Source: Cyclaneusma minus
Taxonomy: Eukaryota; Ascomycota; Leotiomycetes; Marthamycetales; Marthamycetaceae
Length of the DNA stretch: 64,000 bases
Direction of reading: 5' to 3'
Assembly (NCBI GenBank): GCA_037179335.1
Contig: JAKZHN010000008.1
Coordinates: 558,001 to 622,000, forward strand
Shown here: positions 31,741 to 44,500 of the stretch, piece by piece
Layout of the letters: each line of letters begins with the position of its first letter
How positions within the stretch are numbered: the stretch's first letter is position 1
Program-made: the position numbers and the translations under genes
The notes under the pieces: model-generated
Databases searched by the model: none
What the model was told of the DNA's origin: nothing
What the model saw: the letters and a program-made list of their open reading frames with translations, nothing else

Positions 31741-33716
31741 TCAGTACTTAAATCTGAAACCCCGGGCGGCTCCTTCAACCGGGATGCCGTATTGGTCCAC
31801 ATCATTCTGGGCCCCAATACCATCCACCTGCATTCCCTGATCCAGCTTCTTGTTCAGGTTGATGAGCATAAACCTCAGCAGGGTTGCCATCATGATGGCA
31901 ACGAAAGCCGTTGCGCAATTCACACCAAAGGCAGCGATATATCTCGGTCCCTATTTTCTTCTTAGCGCCACCCCAATATGACAATGGAATAAAAGTACTT
32001 ACAGCAGACTCCGGATACATATAGCTCGCATAGATACTACTGGCATTGCTGAGAGCATTGATAGCCGCCAAAGCAGCAGCTCGCTTCGCCGGTGGTCGAG
32101 GCAGTGTGTTACTGATCCAAGCCAGAACGACGACAAAGCCGGTGTAGACTCCAGGCACCATCAACATCATAGCGAAGTATCGTGGTCCGGTAGATGTCGT
32201 ACATGCGGCAATGATGAATGCTGCCATCGCAAAGTACAGAGGTACTGTGACATGGAAGTATCGTTCGCCAGTCCGGTCGGCATGCCACGCGTTGAACATG
32301 GCTGTGATGACGCAAAGAACGTACGGAGGCGCGGTCAACAGCAGGGAGATGATGTTGGAGTAGCCGAGCGTGGCAACGACGGTTGGGAAGAAATTGGTGA
32401 CTGAGGCGGATGATACGATGCAGAGTAGCATGACCCCCTAAAACAAAACTTGGTTTAGAATCACCAGCTCGCTTCTTTCAAAAACAGGTAACTCCGTAAA
32501 TGGGAAAACAGAGAGGACTTACCAAGATATAGGTCTTGATATCCGTAAAAGCAAGCTTCATCCCGTGCCAGAAAGTCTGATGTTCACTATCCACCCAATC
32601 ATCCTCACCAATATCCTCCTCCAACCTCCAAACCGCCAACTGTCTCTGCTGCTCCGTCAACCACTTCGTCGTCCTCGGAAAGTTCGGCAAAAAGAAGAAA
32701 CTCGCAGCCGCAATGCCCACAGTCACCGAACCCTCAATAATGAACAGCCAACGCCAAGCTCGCAACCCGTGAAGACCGTCCATATTCCCAGTAATACCTG
32801 CTGCAATCAAGCCCGAAAATGCACCAGAGATGAGCGAGCCGGAGTACATGATGGCGGTGCGCAGACCGAGCTCTTTGCGGGTGTACCAGCAGGAGAGGTA
32901 GTAGAGACAGCCGGGGAAGTAGGCGGCTTCGACGAAACCGAGGATGAAGCGGATAGCTACTAGAGCACCGTAGGATTGGGCGGCGGCGGTGCAGGTTGAG
33001 ATGACCCCCCAGAGGATCATACATACTGGAAGATACAAGGCGGGTTTTCCAATTTTGTTGAGGAATAGATTGGAGGGGACTTGCATCAGGATGTAGCCGG
33101 CAAACAACACGCTGACACAGGTCTAGTTTGGTTCAGGTCAGCTTCTTTGTGCGATTCAGGAGTGAAGTACGCATCAAAATTAAAGAGAGAAGAGAAGGAA
33201 AAAGAAAAAGAAAGGAATCGAAATATTCCAGCGAACTTCGAGGCATGATCGATCGTAGGGCTATCCGAGACAACCACCTCCAAGTCACAAAAAAGCCCGA
33301 ATTTCTCTTTCTTCTCTCTTTGCCATCTCCCCAACTCAATTCAAAAATAAATAAAATTAATCACTCACCTCATACTGCACACTAGTCAAGCTCAAATCAT
33401 CCTGCAAACCCGCCAATCTCGCCGAAGCAATATTGTTCCTATCCAGATAGTTCATGATATACATGAGAATGACCATCGGAAGCAAGTGCAAATCAATTCT
33501 CCGTACCAGTTGCTTCTCTACTTCGGCTCGTTCCTCGGGACTCAGATCGCGGATTAGTTCTGGTGCTTCGAGTGTCCGTGCCGGCTTGACCGGGTTGGAT
33601 GCAAAACCGCCATCGCCGGTAGAAGCAACTGTGTTGACATGGGCGAACTCGGGATCCTTGGTGTCGACAGGATGTTTGGTGTCGGCGGGACTTTTGGGAG
33701 AATCGGACAATGCCAT
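31741..33716 (-). CDS. MFS transporter, anion:cation symporter (Dal5/Tna1) type
   Basis: Plasma-membrane proton-coupled carrier for a small organic anion such as allantoate, nicotinate or a related acid. Four exons, 33716-33369, 33122-32523, 32437-32003 and 31950-31741, all phase 0, give 530 residues. The first membrane segment contains MVILMYIMNYLDRNNIASARL, the hallmark of the symporter subfamily. The 2-3 loop has FAGYILMQVPSNLFLNKIGKP. AIRFILGFVEAAYFPGCLYY and LGLRTAIMYSGSLISGAFSG are further conserved helices. About twelve hydrophobic segments are present. The cytosolic N terminus is Lys/Pro-rich and the C terminus hydrophilic. It lies between a hydroxyacid dehydrogenase and a methyltransferase on the same strand. 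The exact substrate is unknown. Confidence 0.9.
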
Positions 33717-34909
33717 GTTGGCGGAGAACTTGAGGTATCGAGGAGGTATGCGGCTCTTGACAGACGTTGAGTGGCGTGAAAGAGACTCTCAACCGGTGTA
33801 CAATATAGAATGACAGCAAAGCTCTCGAGCGGTGTGAACTATCCGGCTGGTGAATGAACAGCGTCTAAGAACTCATGATGAAAACGACGAAGGACATGGA
33901 CGAAGAAATATTCGGACGAACAGCGGAGTCGGTGAAGCCATGTGGATCGTGGATGAGGTTATAGCCTGAAAGAAACGCCCGTCACAACGGCCCGCCAACC
34001 ATCGCCAAGTGTGTGTCGAGTACGTCTGGTCGAGCTCCATTTTGCACTCAGCCGTGACGCCAATCAAGCCCGTTCGTGAAGCGACTTCGTGCATACCGTG
34101 ACATCGGAGTACTTTAGACTTCCTGTCTCGGCGGCAGGGCCGAAAGGAGTCGTCCTATAGGAGTTCACCCAGACTGAAAACATGCGGATGCAGCGGCCCC
34201 ACTCGGTATCTCATTGATCGGGCTACTGCTGGTAAACGACAAGGTTGGCAGCGGGAAGACGCATGCTCGTGGTGAACTGGTGATGTCTATGTCGAGGATG
34301 TAGTAGCTTTCGTTGTTACTGCGGGGTAACTAGACTGGAACGGCCCCCACTGGCAACCCCGCGTCCCCCCGCGCCGAGTTTGTGGACCCTGTGGGGAGCC
34401 GGGGACAGAATCCGGGGATTTGACTGGATCTACCCGGACACAGAAACCCGTCTGCAATACCCGGGAGGCGGCTTTTGGCTAGTCAGTTGTGTCATGTGGG
34501 TTGACTTGCCAAGTTCCAGTGGCTTGGAAATTCCACAATGCTCTTCGATCACAGGAATTCGGCGAGTTCGAGCAAGTTGAAGCAGGTAAGCCGATACCAT
34601 GACATCAATCTGCATCGGCCATCGTTGTTCCTGACAGTCCATGAGCATTTGTTGGCAGGAACAAAAGTTTGTTGAGCCGAAATACTGGCCACGAGGGCTA
34701 TAAGTGGTTATAGGACAGTGAGCGATAATCTCATTTCTATATACCTGGTAAGCTGTCCCAATCGTATCGATCCATTCATACATCCAAGAAAATCCAGCTT
34801 GCTCCAAAATAGGACCGACTCCAGACAAAAGTACAATTACATCAAACATGTGCCTTTCCAAGATCCCACATCATACCAGAAACTCCATCTGCAAGGGAGA
34901 AATCACCCC
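33717..34909. other. Intergenic region between transporter and methyltransferase
   Basis: Transporter promoter and methyltransferase 3' flank. The stretch 34340-34450 is rich in CCCC/GGGG runs, which could hold stress-response-type CCCCT/AGGGG sites, but none is proven. No gene. Confidence 0.4.
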
Positions 34910-36112
34910 TTACTCGTATACCGGCACCAACTCAACAATACCGCAGTTATCAGTGATGTTGGAACTCTTCACCTTCAGCCCAGCCTGAGCTCCAAGCTCA
35001 CCGTAGATCTTCTCATTGCGCCTCTTACCACCCAGGTTCATCAAGAAAACGTCTTGCATCAACATCAAGTTGGGGGGTTTGGGCACCAACATCTCCTCGA
35101 CGATCAACACTCGCGAGTCAGGAGCACAGGCTGCACGTGTTTGCTTGAGGACGGTGAGGACATCGCTGTCTGGCCAGTCGTTCAGCACACGGCAGATCTG
35201 GTAGATGAGTGCGCCTAATCGTCACAAGTTAGCTCCATGGGAGAATATCACAAAGATGGAGATAAAGAGTAGAGAAACATGGGATACTTCCAACTCACCT
35301 TTGATAGGCTGCTCCTCAAACATGCTTCCCTCCTGCAACTGCACCTTCTTCAACTCCGGATCAATAATCTCCCTGTTCTCCTTAACCACATCCGGCCGAT
35401 CAAAGATCACACATCTCTCCGTCGGGATATACTCCGCATCCGCAAAAATATTTTTCAGTCCCGCACCCTTCCCACCCCCAATATCCACAATCAGCATCCT
35501 CTGCGGCTCCTTCTCAATAACCTCCTTCATCCACGAAAAATCGTAAATGTCTTTCAGCGAAACCAAATTGTTGATGCGACTCATGAACAAATTGTACAAT
35601 CTCTCCGTCTTCGGAACCTCTTTCAAGATTCCAAAAAGATCGCGCTCGGGGTAGCCCATAGCCAGTCCATACGGCGTCACATTCGACTGTTGCGGTTCCT
35701 GCAATCCATGTTTCTGGAAAAACTCCGGCCACGCCGGTGCGCCCACGGCCAGAAAATTGAAAATGTGCGTAATCAGAAGAGAAGGAACTTGGCCAAACTT
35801 GTAGCCTCGGGAGATTTCATTGTGTGCGACTCGACCTGGTGCAGAGCCAGGAGCAAGGGTTCCTCGGCCGATGAGGAGGTTGGCGAAGCGCTCGATCAAA
35901 GAGGTTTGGCCGTTGACTTTGGCGGCTAGGTCGGAGATGGCAATGTCGCCGGTGTCGGGGATGAGGTCGAAGATGCGGTATTCGACGAAGATGCGGAGGA
36001 TGGCGAATTCGGTGAGGCCGACGCAGAGCTTGGCGGCGGCGACGTGGGAGGCGGGTGCTGTTGCCTCCATGGCATGCGGAGTAGGTACGTGTGGTTGGTT
36101 TGGGATCGCCAT
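34910..36112 (-). CDS. S-adenosylmethionine O-methyltransferase (plant-type fold)
   Basis: Small-molecule O-methyltransferase typical of fungal secondary metabolism. Two exons, 36112-35299 and 35214-34910, joined in phase 1, 372 residues. The N-terminal half is a dimerisation domain with a winged-helix look (EFAILRIFVEYRIFDLIP). The SAM site VDIGGGKGAG lies at 209-218, then CVIFDRPDVV and LQEGSMFEE. The position of the usual catalytic His in the LHDWPD motif is Asn283 (VLNDWPDSD). The C terminus closes with RVLIVEEMLVPKP and MNLGGKRRNEKIY. Start chosen at 36112 because a TATAAAAG sequence lies about 100 bp upstream; a Met at 36235 would precede that box. Confidence 0.88.
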
Positions 36113-36206
36113 GTTGTTTTTTCGGTGCGGTTTTGGGAGAGTTTGGATGCTGGAGGTTCTGAAAAGGTGGCTTGCTTGGAGAGAAGTCTTGGAAGGGAGG
36201 TTGTCT

Positions 36207-36214
36207 CTTTTATA
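36207..36214 (-). promoter_or_regulatory. TATA box of the O-methyltransferase gene
   Basis: TATAAAAG read on the minus strand, about 95 bp before the chosen ATG at 36112. It argues against the in-frame start at 36235. Confidence 0.5.
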
Positions 36215-38455
36215 AGGTTCATTTGGTTGTGCCAAGACACTTGATACTCTCTATCCATACATCAAGAATGACTTTTGCCAAGATTTAAGAAGCTCATTCT
36301 GGACCGAGGTATGGATGAGAGTGAGAGTTCATTCGTTGCCAAGCTGTCAGAGAATAGCATATTTTGTGGATGGCAGTTTAGTTCATCCACAAAACATGTG
36401 CGGCACGGACTTCAAGGTCCGCTTTAGCTGTTTAGTTCTCCACCATCATTCATGTTGATATTCGCTCAATGAGAGAAATCTTTGCCAAGAGCCAAGGCAT
36501 CAAACATGTAAGAATTCCCGGCAAGGTCCCCGATCTCTGCTCTTTGACCGAATCAATGGCTGAGAAGCTCAGAGGGTTTGCGTAGGAGTATGTTGCTAGT
36601 TCGAAACCTGTAGGGCACTCACTGTTCATGTTTCCAAGTCCGTCGCCAATGACAAGCAAGCTTTCGAAGCTACAGACCCTGGGATCGCTGGACTTTCAAC
36701 TTGCGCCGTGGATTACAAGTCATGTCACCGAATTCTTAATTCTGGACGATCGCATTTTGGGAGCTATGGCCTCTCGGACTGCTCCAGTCATGTCTGGAGC
36801 TTCCCAGCTTCGTTTCTTGGGCACAGACAGGCCCACAGCCTCACAGGGCAGAAACATCAAATGCTCGTGCAGACTGGAGCTGCTGTATTTCCCCACAAAA
36901 TGAGCTCAGCGCTGGATGCTGAGTGAGATTCGACCCAATCTAGCTATCTCCAGAAGTATGGCCGACAGGTTTCCAAGGTTCAATGACAGGATGAATAGAG
37001 GACTGCGGGTTTATAATTCTGTCCGTCCAGCTCAATTCTAACTAAAAATGGTCATATTTTGTGAACTGTCAACTGATGTTAAAACCGAGATAAACACGGG
37101 GGAGAGAAAGGGAACACAGGAGTCTAAGGGACTGGACTTGACCCGCTTTTGACTTTCCAATGACTTAGCTAACTTGAAACTGGTTTACAAATTCCGGTAT
37201 AAATGCTTCGCTGACCCCTCAGAAAAAAAGAGATCTTGATTGAAGTTGTATCGCATAAATGGCCATGATCCAATACTGATGTCGTCCAAGAAAGCCAGTC
37301 AGAAGCCAAGATACGGACCCATTCTTCAGGCCTTGGCGCTTATGTCTAAAGCAACCTCCAGTCGCAGCCCCCAACCTTCAACATTGATGGCAAAAATCTG
37401 GCTTGCAAGGCGGATCCGGGATCTGGTTCGCATAAAGATTCTGGTTTGCGGCCAAACGTACCTCGGAGTCGGAGGATACATGTAGTAATGGTGAACTGTG
37501 AAACTGAAGGATGATCGTCAGACTGGAGACATTGACAGAGAGAACGGCCTGCTCATGGAGAGACCTGATTCATGACACCAAAAGGGGGAAATTTGAACCT
37601 TTCAGATAAGGCTTCTTGGACCTCGGTATCGTAAGTGCCAAGCACCTAGACATCAACTCCTTTGCGACGGCTTTCTAAACACCAAACCCCGGAAGTGTCG
37701 ATTGTTAAGCAAGAACTGGACCTAATCCAATTCGTCATCCAAGGACCCCTTTAATGCAAAGGCTCCAAATGGAGATGTCTCCAAATATAGTCCAAACTCG
37801 GGAGTCGGGTACTTAGCGCTGATGTTGGACGTAGGGTTCATGAATACAAAGATATACAAAATGTCTCAAAAATCTACCATTCAAGAGAAGATTTGCAACA
37901 ACGAGGCGTCGTGCTCTGGCAAACCCCGATCCCCCGCGCTGGGACTGGGCCGCGCGCGCTGACATGCATTGACATGGAAGCCAAGAAAAGGCCCAAGGTC
38001 CACCCCCAGGACCCCGAAGGGCTCGGCGCTGACACCCCGTATCAACTCCACCACAACCAACTTGGGAATAATGGACGTGCCCCAACTCCATGTTTCATCA
38101 TGTAATCATGGGGCTTCTGGAACAACCAAAGTAGACGAATTCACATCGCAGTTGTAACATCGGAATCTCAACCAGTGATTAACAAGCATCCGCAAGTTAC
38201 AACAATCACAACATATGAACATCAAGAACACCAAGAACATCTCCCCACAAACCAATGGCAACCTTCAGAAAGCAAAATGCTGCTGTTCTCAAGTAAGGAT
38301 CAAGGAATCGAACTTTTGGCATCGCCTCATTTAAGGTATACAACACTAGCACCAGCATTCACGAGATCTCTCCAAGAACAACAACAGGAGAAATCCAAGT
38401 ACCCATACAGCGCCATAACGCCACCCAGCGGAAGAGCTCACACAACCCGATTCGC
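36215..38455. other. Long intergenic region
   Basis: 2.2 kb between the methyltransferase promoter and the MCM7 3' end. Only short open frames without domains. No repeat family recognised. Confidence 0.4.
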
Positions 38456-41112
38456 TCAACCATCGATCTCCACATCCTCCTCATCACCACCAATAAACAC
38501 CAGTCTCGTACCATTACCAGCAGTTTGCCAGATCTAATTTCAAGTCAGTAAAATCCCCAACGAACATGATTGCGTAAAAAGCAGGGGAAAACTTACATCA
38601 AGACTCTCATACTGATCAATGCACTCCTCAAACTGATCAGCCGTAAACCCCTTCCCATAAACCCTCTCCCTCAACTTCCTCAAGCTCAGCTCACCCGGCA
38701 CATCCGGATCAGCCCAATAGCCCGAGTTGCCCCTCATCTCCTTGATCAGATTGAAAATCCTCGTCGTCGGCGTCTGGTCCTGATGTCCATGGCCATACTC
38801 CGCATACAGCGAATCCTTACTCGCCTCAATAAGTCTCAGCGCTTCATCAACATCTTCCACCATAACATTCTCATCAAATCTCAGTCTCGCAAGCGCTTGC
38901 GAAATCCGGATTATTCCCAAGAGGGTACGTGGTGAGGTGTGCGTGAATTGCTTCTTGTTGCGCTCGTCGCGGGACTGCTGGTCGCGCATCTTGACGTACG
39001 CTTTGACCATGTATTCGGAGACTTCGACGGGGACGACGGGGCGGAAGGTGCGGGCTTTGGCGACGTATTGACGTACTTCTTCGGGGGTGAAGACGACGGC
39101 GCCGTCGGTGTCCGGGTGGCGGTTGTTCATGTGCACGTAAGTCACGTGGCGGGCGAGCTCCGCGTCGGTGTCGGGTGTGGGGGTGTCGAGGATTAGGAAG
39201 AGGATGTCGAAACGGGAGAGCAGGGCGGCGGGGAGGTTGATGTTCTCGACGGGGGAGATGCGCGGGTTGTAGCGGCCGTAGAGAGGGTTGGCTGCTGCGA
39301 GGATGGAGGTGCGTGCGTTGAGCGTGGTGGAGATTCCGGCTTTGCTGATGGAGATGGTTTGTTGTTCCATTACTTCGTGGATGGCGGTTCGGTCGTTGTC
39401 GTCCATTTTGTCGAATTCGTCAATGCAGCAGATGCCGTTGTCGGCGAGGACGAGGGCTCCGCCTTCGAGAACCATCTCGTCGGTGACGGGGTCCTTCATG
39501 ACTGCTGCTGTGAGACCGACACCACTGCTTCCACGACCGGTTGTGTAAACGCCTCGCGGTGCGACTTTGGTGATGTACTTCAGCAACTGCGATTTGGCCA
39601 CACCAGGATCACCCATCAAGCAGATGTTGATGTCGCCACGGATCTTCATGCCATCTCCCATCTCTTTTGTGAATCCACCCACGAGCAGAAGCAACAATGC
39701 TTTCTTGACATCGAGATGGCCGTAGATTTCGGGCGCAATAGACTTGGCTAGATAGTCATAGATGTGACCAGTTTCCGCGTATTGTTCCAGACGAACCAGG
39801 ATTCGGGGGTCCATACTCAGTTGCTCATATGCCTTTTTGTGCTGGGTGACATGTTGAGCTTCGAGGTAAGTATCTGTCAGAAGACCAGCTCGCATGGCCT
39901 TGAATCCAGTGTAGGGAGTAGGCAGGAAAATTCCGGCAACGTCGATGGTGTCTCCAGGGTTGATTCTTCGCACCAACGCTCCATGGCACAGGATAGTCAA
40001 AGTTCTGGGAATGTGACCAATGGGTACTTGGTCAGCCATTTCCTGGATCTTGACTTCCTGGAAAGGTAGGAACTTGGATGCACGAGTCGAGGGGAATAGC
40101 TGCCCTCTGCTGTCGTTGGTTTTGCAGTCTTGCGAAGGACATTCCGTCAGGGGTCCGAACTGCTTGTTGGTGACGGGTTGGAAAATCTCGGAACCGCATC
40201 GGTCGCAAGTGTAAGCGTTGACCTTGATGGATGGCTTGACATCGGAGACCCTAGTGGCAATGCCTCGTACGGTGATCAGATGGCCGAGATGCTCTCCGCG
40301 TACCTGTCGGACTGCGAGGGCCTTGATAGGACCCCCACTGGCAGTCGTACGGGGCTTGAAGTTCAGCGAATATCTCCGGGTAAGTTCAGCTGGAAAGATT
40401 GCAGCTTCTGCTCCGGCATCTCCGTCGTTCTCAGCAGTCTGGGCCAGGAGATCATTGCGCTGTCGTCGTTGGGTCATGATGACGTCCAGTACATCGTCCT
40501 TGAAGCTAGAAATCTGTGAGTTGTGGTTTTGGCATGGGATTGGGTGGAGCCTTACGTGACCTCCCTGCTGGATGGTGGCATAACCTGGTCCACAGCTCGC
40601 GACAGAATATCGAGGTAATGAGCTGCATTCTTCTCGATCTGGTCGACCAAGCCCAATCGCACGCCATCGTTGTCTTCAAGGTCTTTCTCGAACTTGGGAA
40701 GTGTCAGCCGTTATGAAAACTACATTGAGATACAGAAATCTTACCTGTACCAGGTCGTCGAGTTCTATGGTTATCTCGTTCTGGTGTCTATCTGCCACTC
40801 GCTGCAAGATATCCTGGTATTTGTGTCTCGGCTCTCGCGAATTTTGTCTTCTTTCCGCTCGCCTCGCTTCCGCGGCATCATCATCTTCGTCCATCATGTC
40901 GTACTCATCACTCATGGCATCGAGATTAAGGTCGAGAAAGGCATCGGCGGCGGCGTCAGCAGACTTGGGCGACGTCTTGAAATCGACCAGGAAGGTCTGG
41001 AAAGCGCCTAGAATACCAATTAGCAGGATGATATGGTCGCAGGGTCTGGAAGCACCAGCATACCCTGATGATCATCGTAGTTGACGATGTTTTTGTACTG
41101 GAGAAGCGCCAT
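38456..41112 (-). CDS. MCM7: DNA replication licensing helicase subunit MCM7
   Basis: One of six subunits of the MCM2-7 replicative helicase loaded at origins. Five exons, 41112-41064, 41007-40745, 40692-40556, 40505-38597 and 38533-38456, give 811 residues, the family length. MALLQYKNIVNYDDH is the start. The zinc site uses Cys250, Cys253, Cys272 and Cys277. Walker A GDPGVAKS is at about 448-455, Walker B CCIDEFD with Asp/Glu at 512-513, and the arginine finger SRFD at 580-583. The last exon encodes IWQTAGNGTRLVFIGG and a short acidic tail; without it the frame would read into intron sequence. The acidic cluster MMDEDDDAAEARRAERR is normal for the N terminus. Divergent from PEX1 with 408 bp between starts. 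Confidence 0.96.
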
Positions 41113-41520
41113 GATGCGCCAAGGTCTCTGATAGATACAAGGGGCAAGATTTCGTGTCGCGAAGACGTGCGCAGATCAGATTTGACAGTTTCTTGCGGTA
41201 ATGACACGTGTGGTGGAGTGGTGTCGTGGAATTGGGCGGTGGTGGTAGAGAGGGAAGGGGGTGTTGAGGCTCTTACTCGAGGGGCTGGAAAGTGAAAATG
41301 CAGCAGCAAGAAGTCGTCGCGCGTCGTCGCGTCCTCAGTTCGAGCACAGACCACCGCGTAGATGGACTTTTAGCTGCCTCGGTGAGTTCGGCCTCGGCAT
41401 CCGGCTCTCCGCCAAAGCATATGTCAGGCCAGCAGCTCAAGTGTGAAGCTATGTTGAAAGTGACTGCGCCAACTGCTCCGGATATCAAGTCACTTATTGC
41501 ACACTCCATGAATTCTGCCA
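41113..41520. promoter_or_regulatory. Divergent promoter region of MCM7 and PEX1
   Basis: The only sequence between the two start codons, so it must hold both core promoters. An acacgtgtg (E-box-like CACGTG) sits near 41207. An acgcgt-type MluI cell-cycle box is not seen; gcgcgtcgtcgcgtcctc near 41317 is the nearest resemblance. Confidence 0.4.
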
Positions 41521-44500
41521 ATGGCTCCCAGCGCAAACCGAGGAGGCGGCCAGTCTACGGCTGCTGAAGTTTCGCTGGTCCATTTAAAGAGCTGCCTGGT
41601 TAACCTGCCGTCGTCTCTGGTTTCCCTGCTTGCCAATGTTAATGCTGTAAGTTGGAAGTGTCGTCCCCTTTTCTGGTGAAATTCTCATGCTGATCATGCA
41701 AGACAGATTGCGCAAAATGTGATTGTCGAGCTGAATTACCGTCAACCCAAGCCCTCCGACCCGTCCGCGAATTCCAATGGCGCCCCGCAGTCCAAGTCCG
41801 TCTTCGTGGGATGGACCGGCATGCCGAGTAAGCGCAAACTTGCGCCCATCGTCGATCGGGATGGCATAAGTGGTATGCGAGGGAAGAAGGAGCAGGAGAT
41901 CGCCCTGGTCGAGGTAGACGCAGCTTTTGGTCGCATGCTGGGCTTGTCCGAGGGAATGAAAGTTACCGCAAGCCTGCATTTTGACCCACCGCTGGCCGAC
42001 ACTATCAATCTGGTGCCCCTGACTCCGACCGACTGGGAGATTGTGGAGCTTCATGCTACGTTTCTTGAGCTGAACATGATCCACCAAGTACGAGCGCTTC
42101 CAAATCCGAATTACAAACCTCCTACTGGTCCTGCGCCAGAACCATATCCTCTTACGCTTCATCTGTCGCCTACTTCCACTGCCAATGTGACTGTCACCTC
42201 TGTGTCTCCCCCGCCACCGTCTTCGTGCCCCTTTGTCAAGATCGCTCCCAACGCAGAGGTTATTGTCGCTCCCAAAACGAGACAGAAGTTGACGAGGACA
42301 TCAGCGCGGGGAACACGAAGTGTTGCGAGTACTTCGAGGCAGAGCGTTGGTGGTAGGAGTAATGCCAGCCATAGCCGTCGGAAGAGCTTCTATGAAGACA
42401 GTCCTCGCCCAGCCATGTTCTTCCGTGGTCTGGATCGAAGACGGTGTCAAGAATGGTTTGACAGCGATGAGGATGATCACGGTTTTCGAGTATGGGTTGA
42501 TCGAGAGCTCCTTATGACCAAGGCTTTGCATGGCGTGAAATGGTTATGTGTCACTGTCATGCAGCCCGCTGGTTTAAAGGCACCTGTCGATCCCCAGAAA
42601 CAGCAACAAGAAATTGATTCTGTGGGCGATGCTGGGAAACCTGCTACCAAAGTTGTCGCGAGACTTTTAGCATGGGATGATCCTCCAGACCGGCAGCATA
42701 TTGCATTGTCATCCTCATTGTGTTCTTCGCTTGCTTGTCAGGACCTCGTGGGCGGAGTAGTCAAAGTTGAAGTTGCTCCACCTCAAGGTCCCCAGTCACA
42801 AGGAGCAGAGCAGAAACTCAAAGTTTATCCATTCTTGTCTTCATCTGCTAGACAGGGAGATGGTCTCAAATTTGGAGGTGAGTCGAAAGCTGAGCGAGAG
42901 GAAACCGCCCGTCGGATTCGAGCTATGTTTGGCAGCGAGGGACAGATAGACCCAATACTTGAGGGTCCTCTCACGGACGGTTTTGTACTCGGCAGCTCAG
43001 AGGAAATGGGGCAGGCTTGGAATGGTGGCATGGTCAGATTCGACCCTCCACTAGGGGCTACCGAAAGTGGAAAACAACCATGGAGCTGGTTCTTGGGTGA
43101 AGAGCGGAAGTTCTCCATCGAAGTTCAAGCCGGAGTTCCCAAGCCCTCGAGTTTATCAAAGAACATCTTCATTAATAACGCCCTGTCCTCTCCAGTCCCC
43201 AACTTGGTCGGGATCGACTCTCTCATCGAGCAACTCCATTCGCATTTGTCGCATCTATCTTCTGTACTGCTCGGCGGCGCTCTTGGTTCAGGGAAAAGCT
43301 CTATTGCGAAATTACTGGCACATCGATTACAGGAGGAACAATTATTTCATGTCGAATATTTCGCTTGTAGTAAGTTGGTCACAGACGAAATCAGAGTCGC
43401 TACCATCAGGGAAACACTTGGTCGTATATTCATGAGCGCTGCCTGGGGATCCAGACTTGGTGGCAAGTCGCTGGTCATTCTGGATGACTTGGACAAGATC
43501 TGTCCCGCTGAGACCGAGCTCGAAGTTGGAGGCGCAAATGACAGAAGCAAACAGATCAGTGAGACTGTATGCTCGATCGTTCGTCAATACTGCGGAAGAG
43601 ACAGTGGCGTGGTGCTACTCGCAACTGCTCAAGGGAAAGAGTCCGTCAACAATGTTCTTGTTGGCGGGCACATTGTCCGCGAGATTGTCAACATCAAAGC
43701 TCCGAACAAGGAGAGTCGAAAACGGGTTATGGAAATGGTGGTTCAGCAGAATGCTACTCAACCGGCCCATGAAGAGGATGATGGCGCCATAGACAGCCGT
43801 CCTTCCACAGCAGATGCTAGTGGCCAAGAACTTGAGAATTCGGATTGGATGGAGACCGCAAGTCCGAACAGACGTGGTTCGGCCACCAAAAACGATGGAT
43901 TCGTGGTTGATGAAGATTTGGATCTATTGGATTTCGCAGGTCAGACAGATGGATACATGCCAGGGGACCTGGTCCTGCTAGTATCGAGAGCACGCAACGA
44001 AGCACTGATTCGATCCGTCGCCGCCCCTCACGCATCATCTTCATCGCCCATAACCCTCGGCACCCAAGACTTCGAAAAAGCCCTGCAAGGCTTCACCCCC
44101 GCCTCCCTCCGCAACGTCACCCTCCAAACCTCCACCACAACCTTCAGCTCCATCGGCGGCCTCCACGAAACGCGCAAAATCCTCCTCGAAACCCTCCAAT
44201 ACCCCACAACCTACGCTCCCATCTTCGCCCAATGCCCCTTACGTCTGCGCTCCGGCCTGCTGTTATACGGCTACCCCGGCTGCGGCAAAACTCTGCTTGC
44301 GTCTGCTGTAGCCGGCGAGTGCGGCCTCAATTTCATCTCTGTCAAAGGCCCTGAGATCTTGAACAAATACATCGGCGCTAGCGAAAAAAGTGTTCGCGAT
44401 CTTTTCGAGCGCGCTGAAGCGGCTCGGCCTTGTGTGCTGTTTTTTGACGAATTCGATTCCATAGCGCCGAAACGCGGACACGACAGTACGGGCGTTACGG

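Noticed and set aside
38175..38537. Plus-strand open frame of 120 codons, Gln/Ser/Pro-rich
   Set aside because: It overlaps the last MCM7 exon on the other strand and has no domain; the MCM7 splice is well supported.
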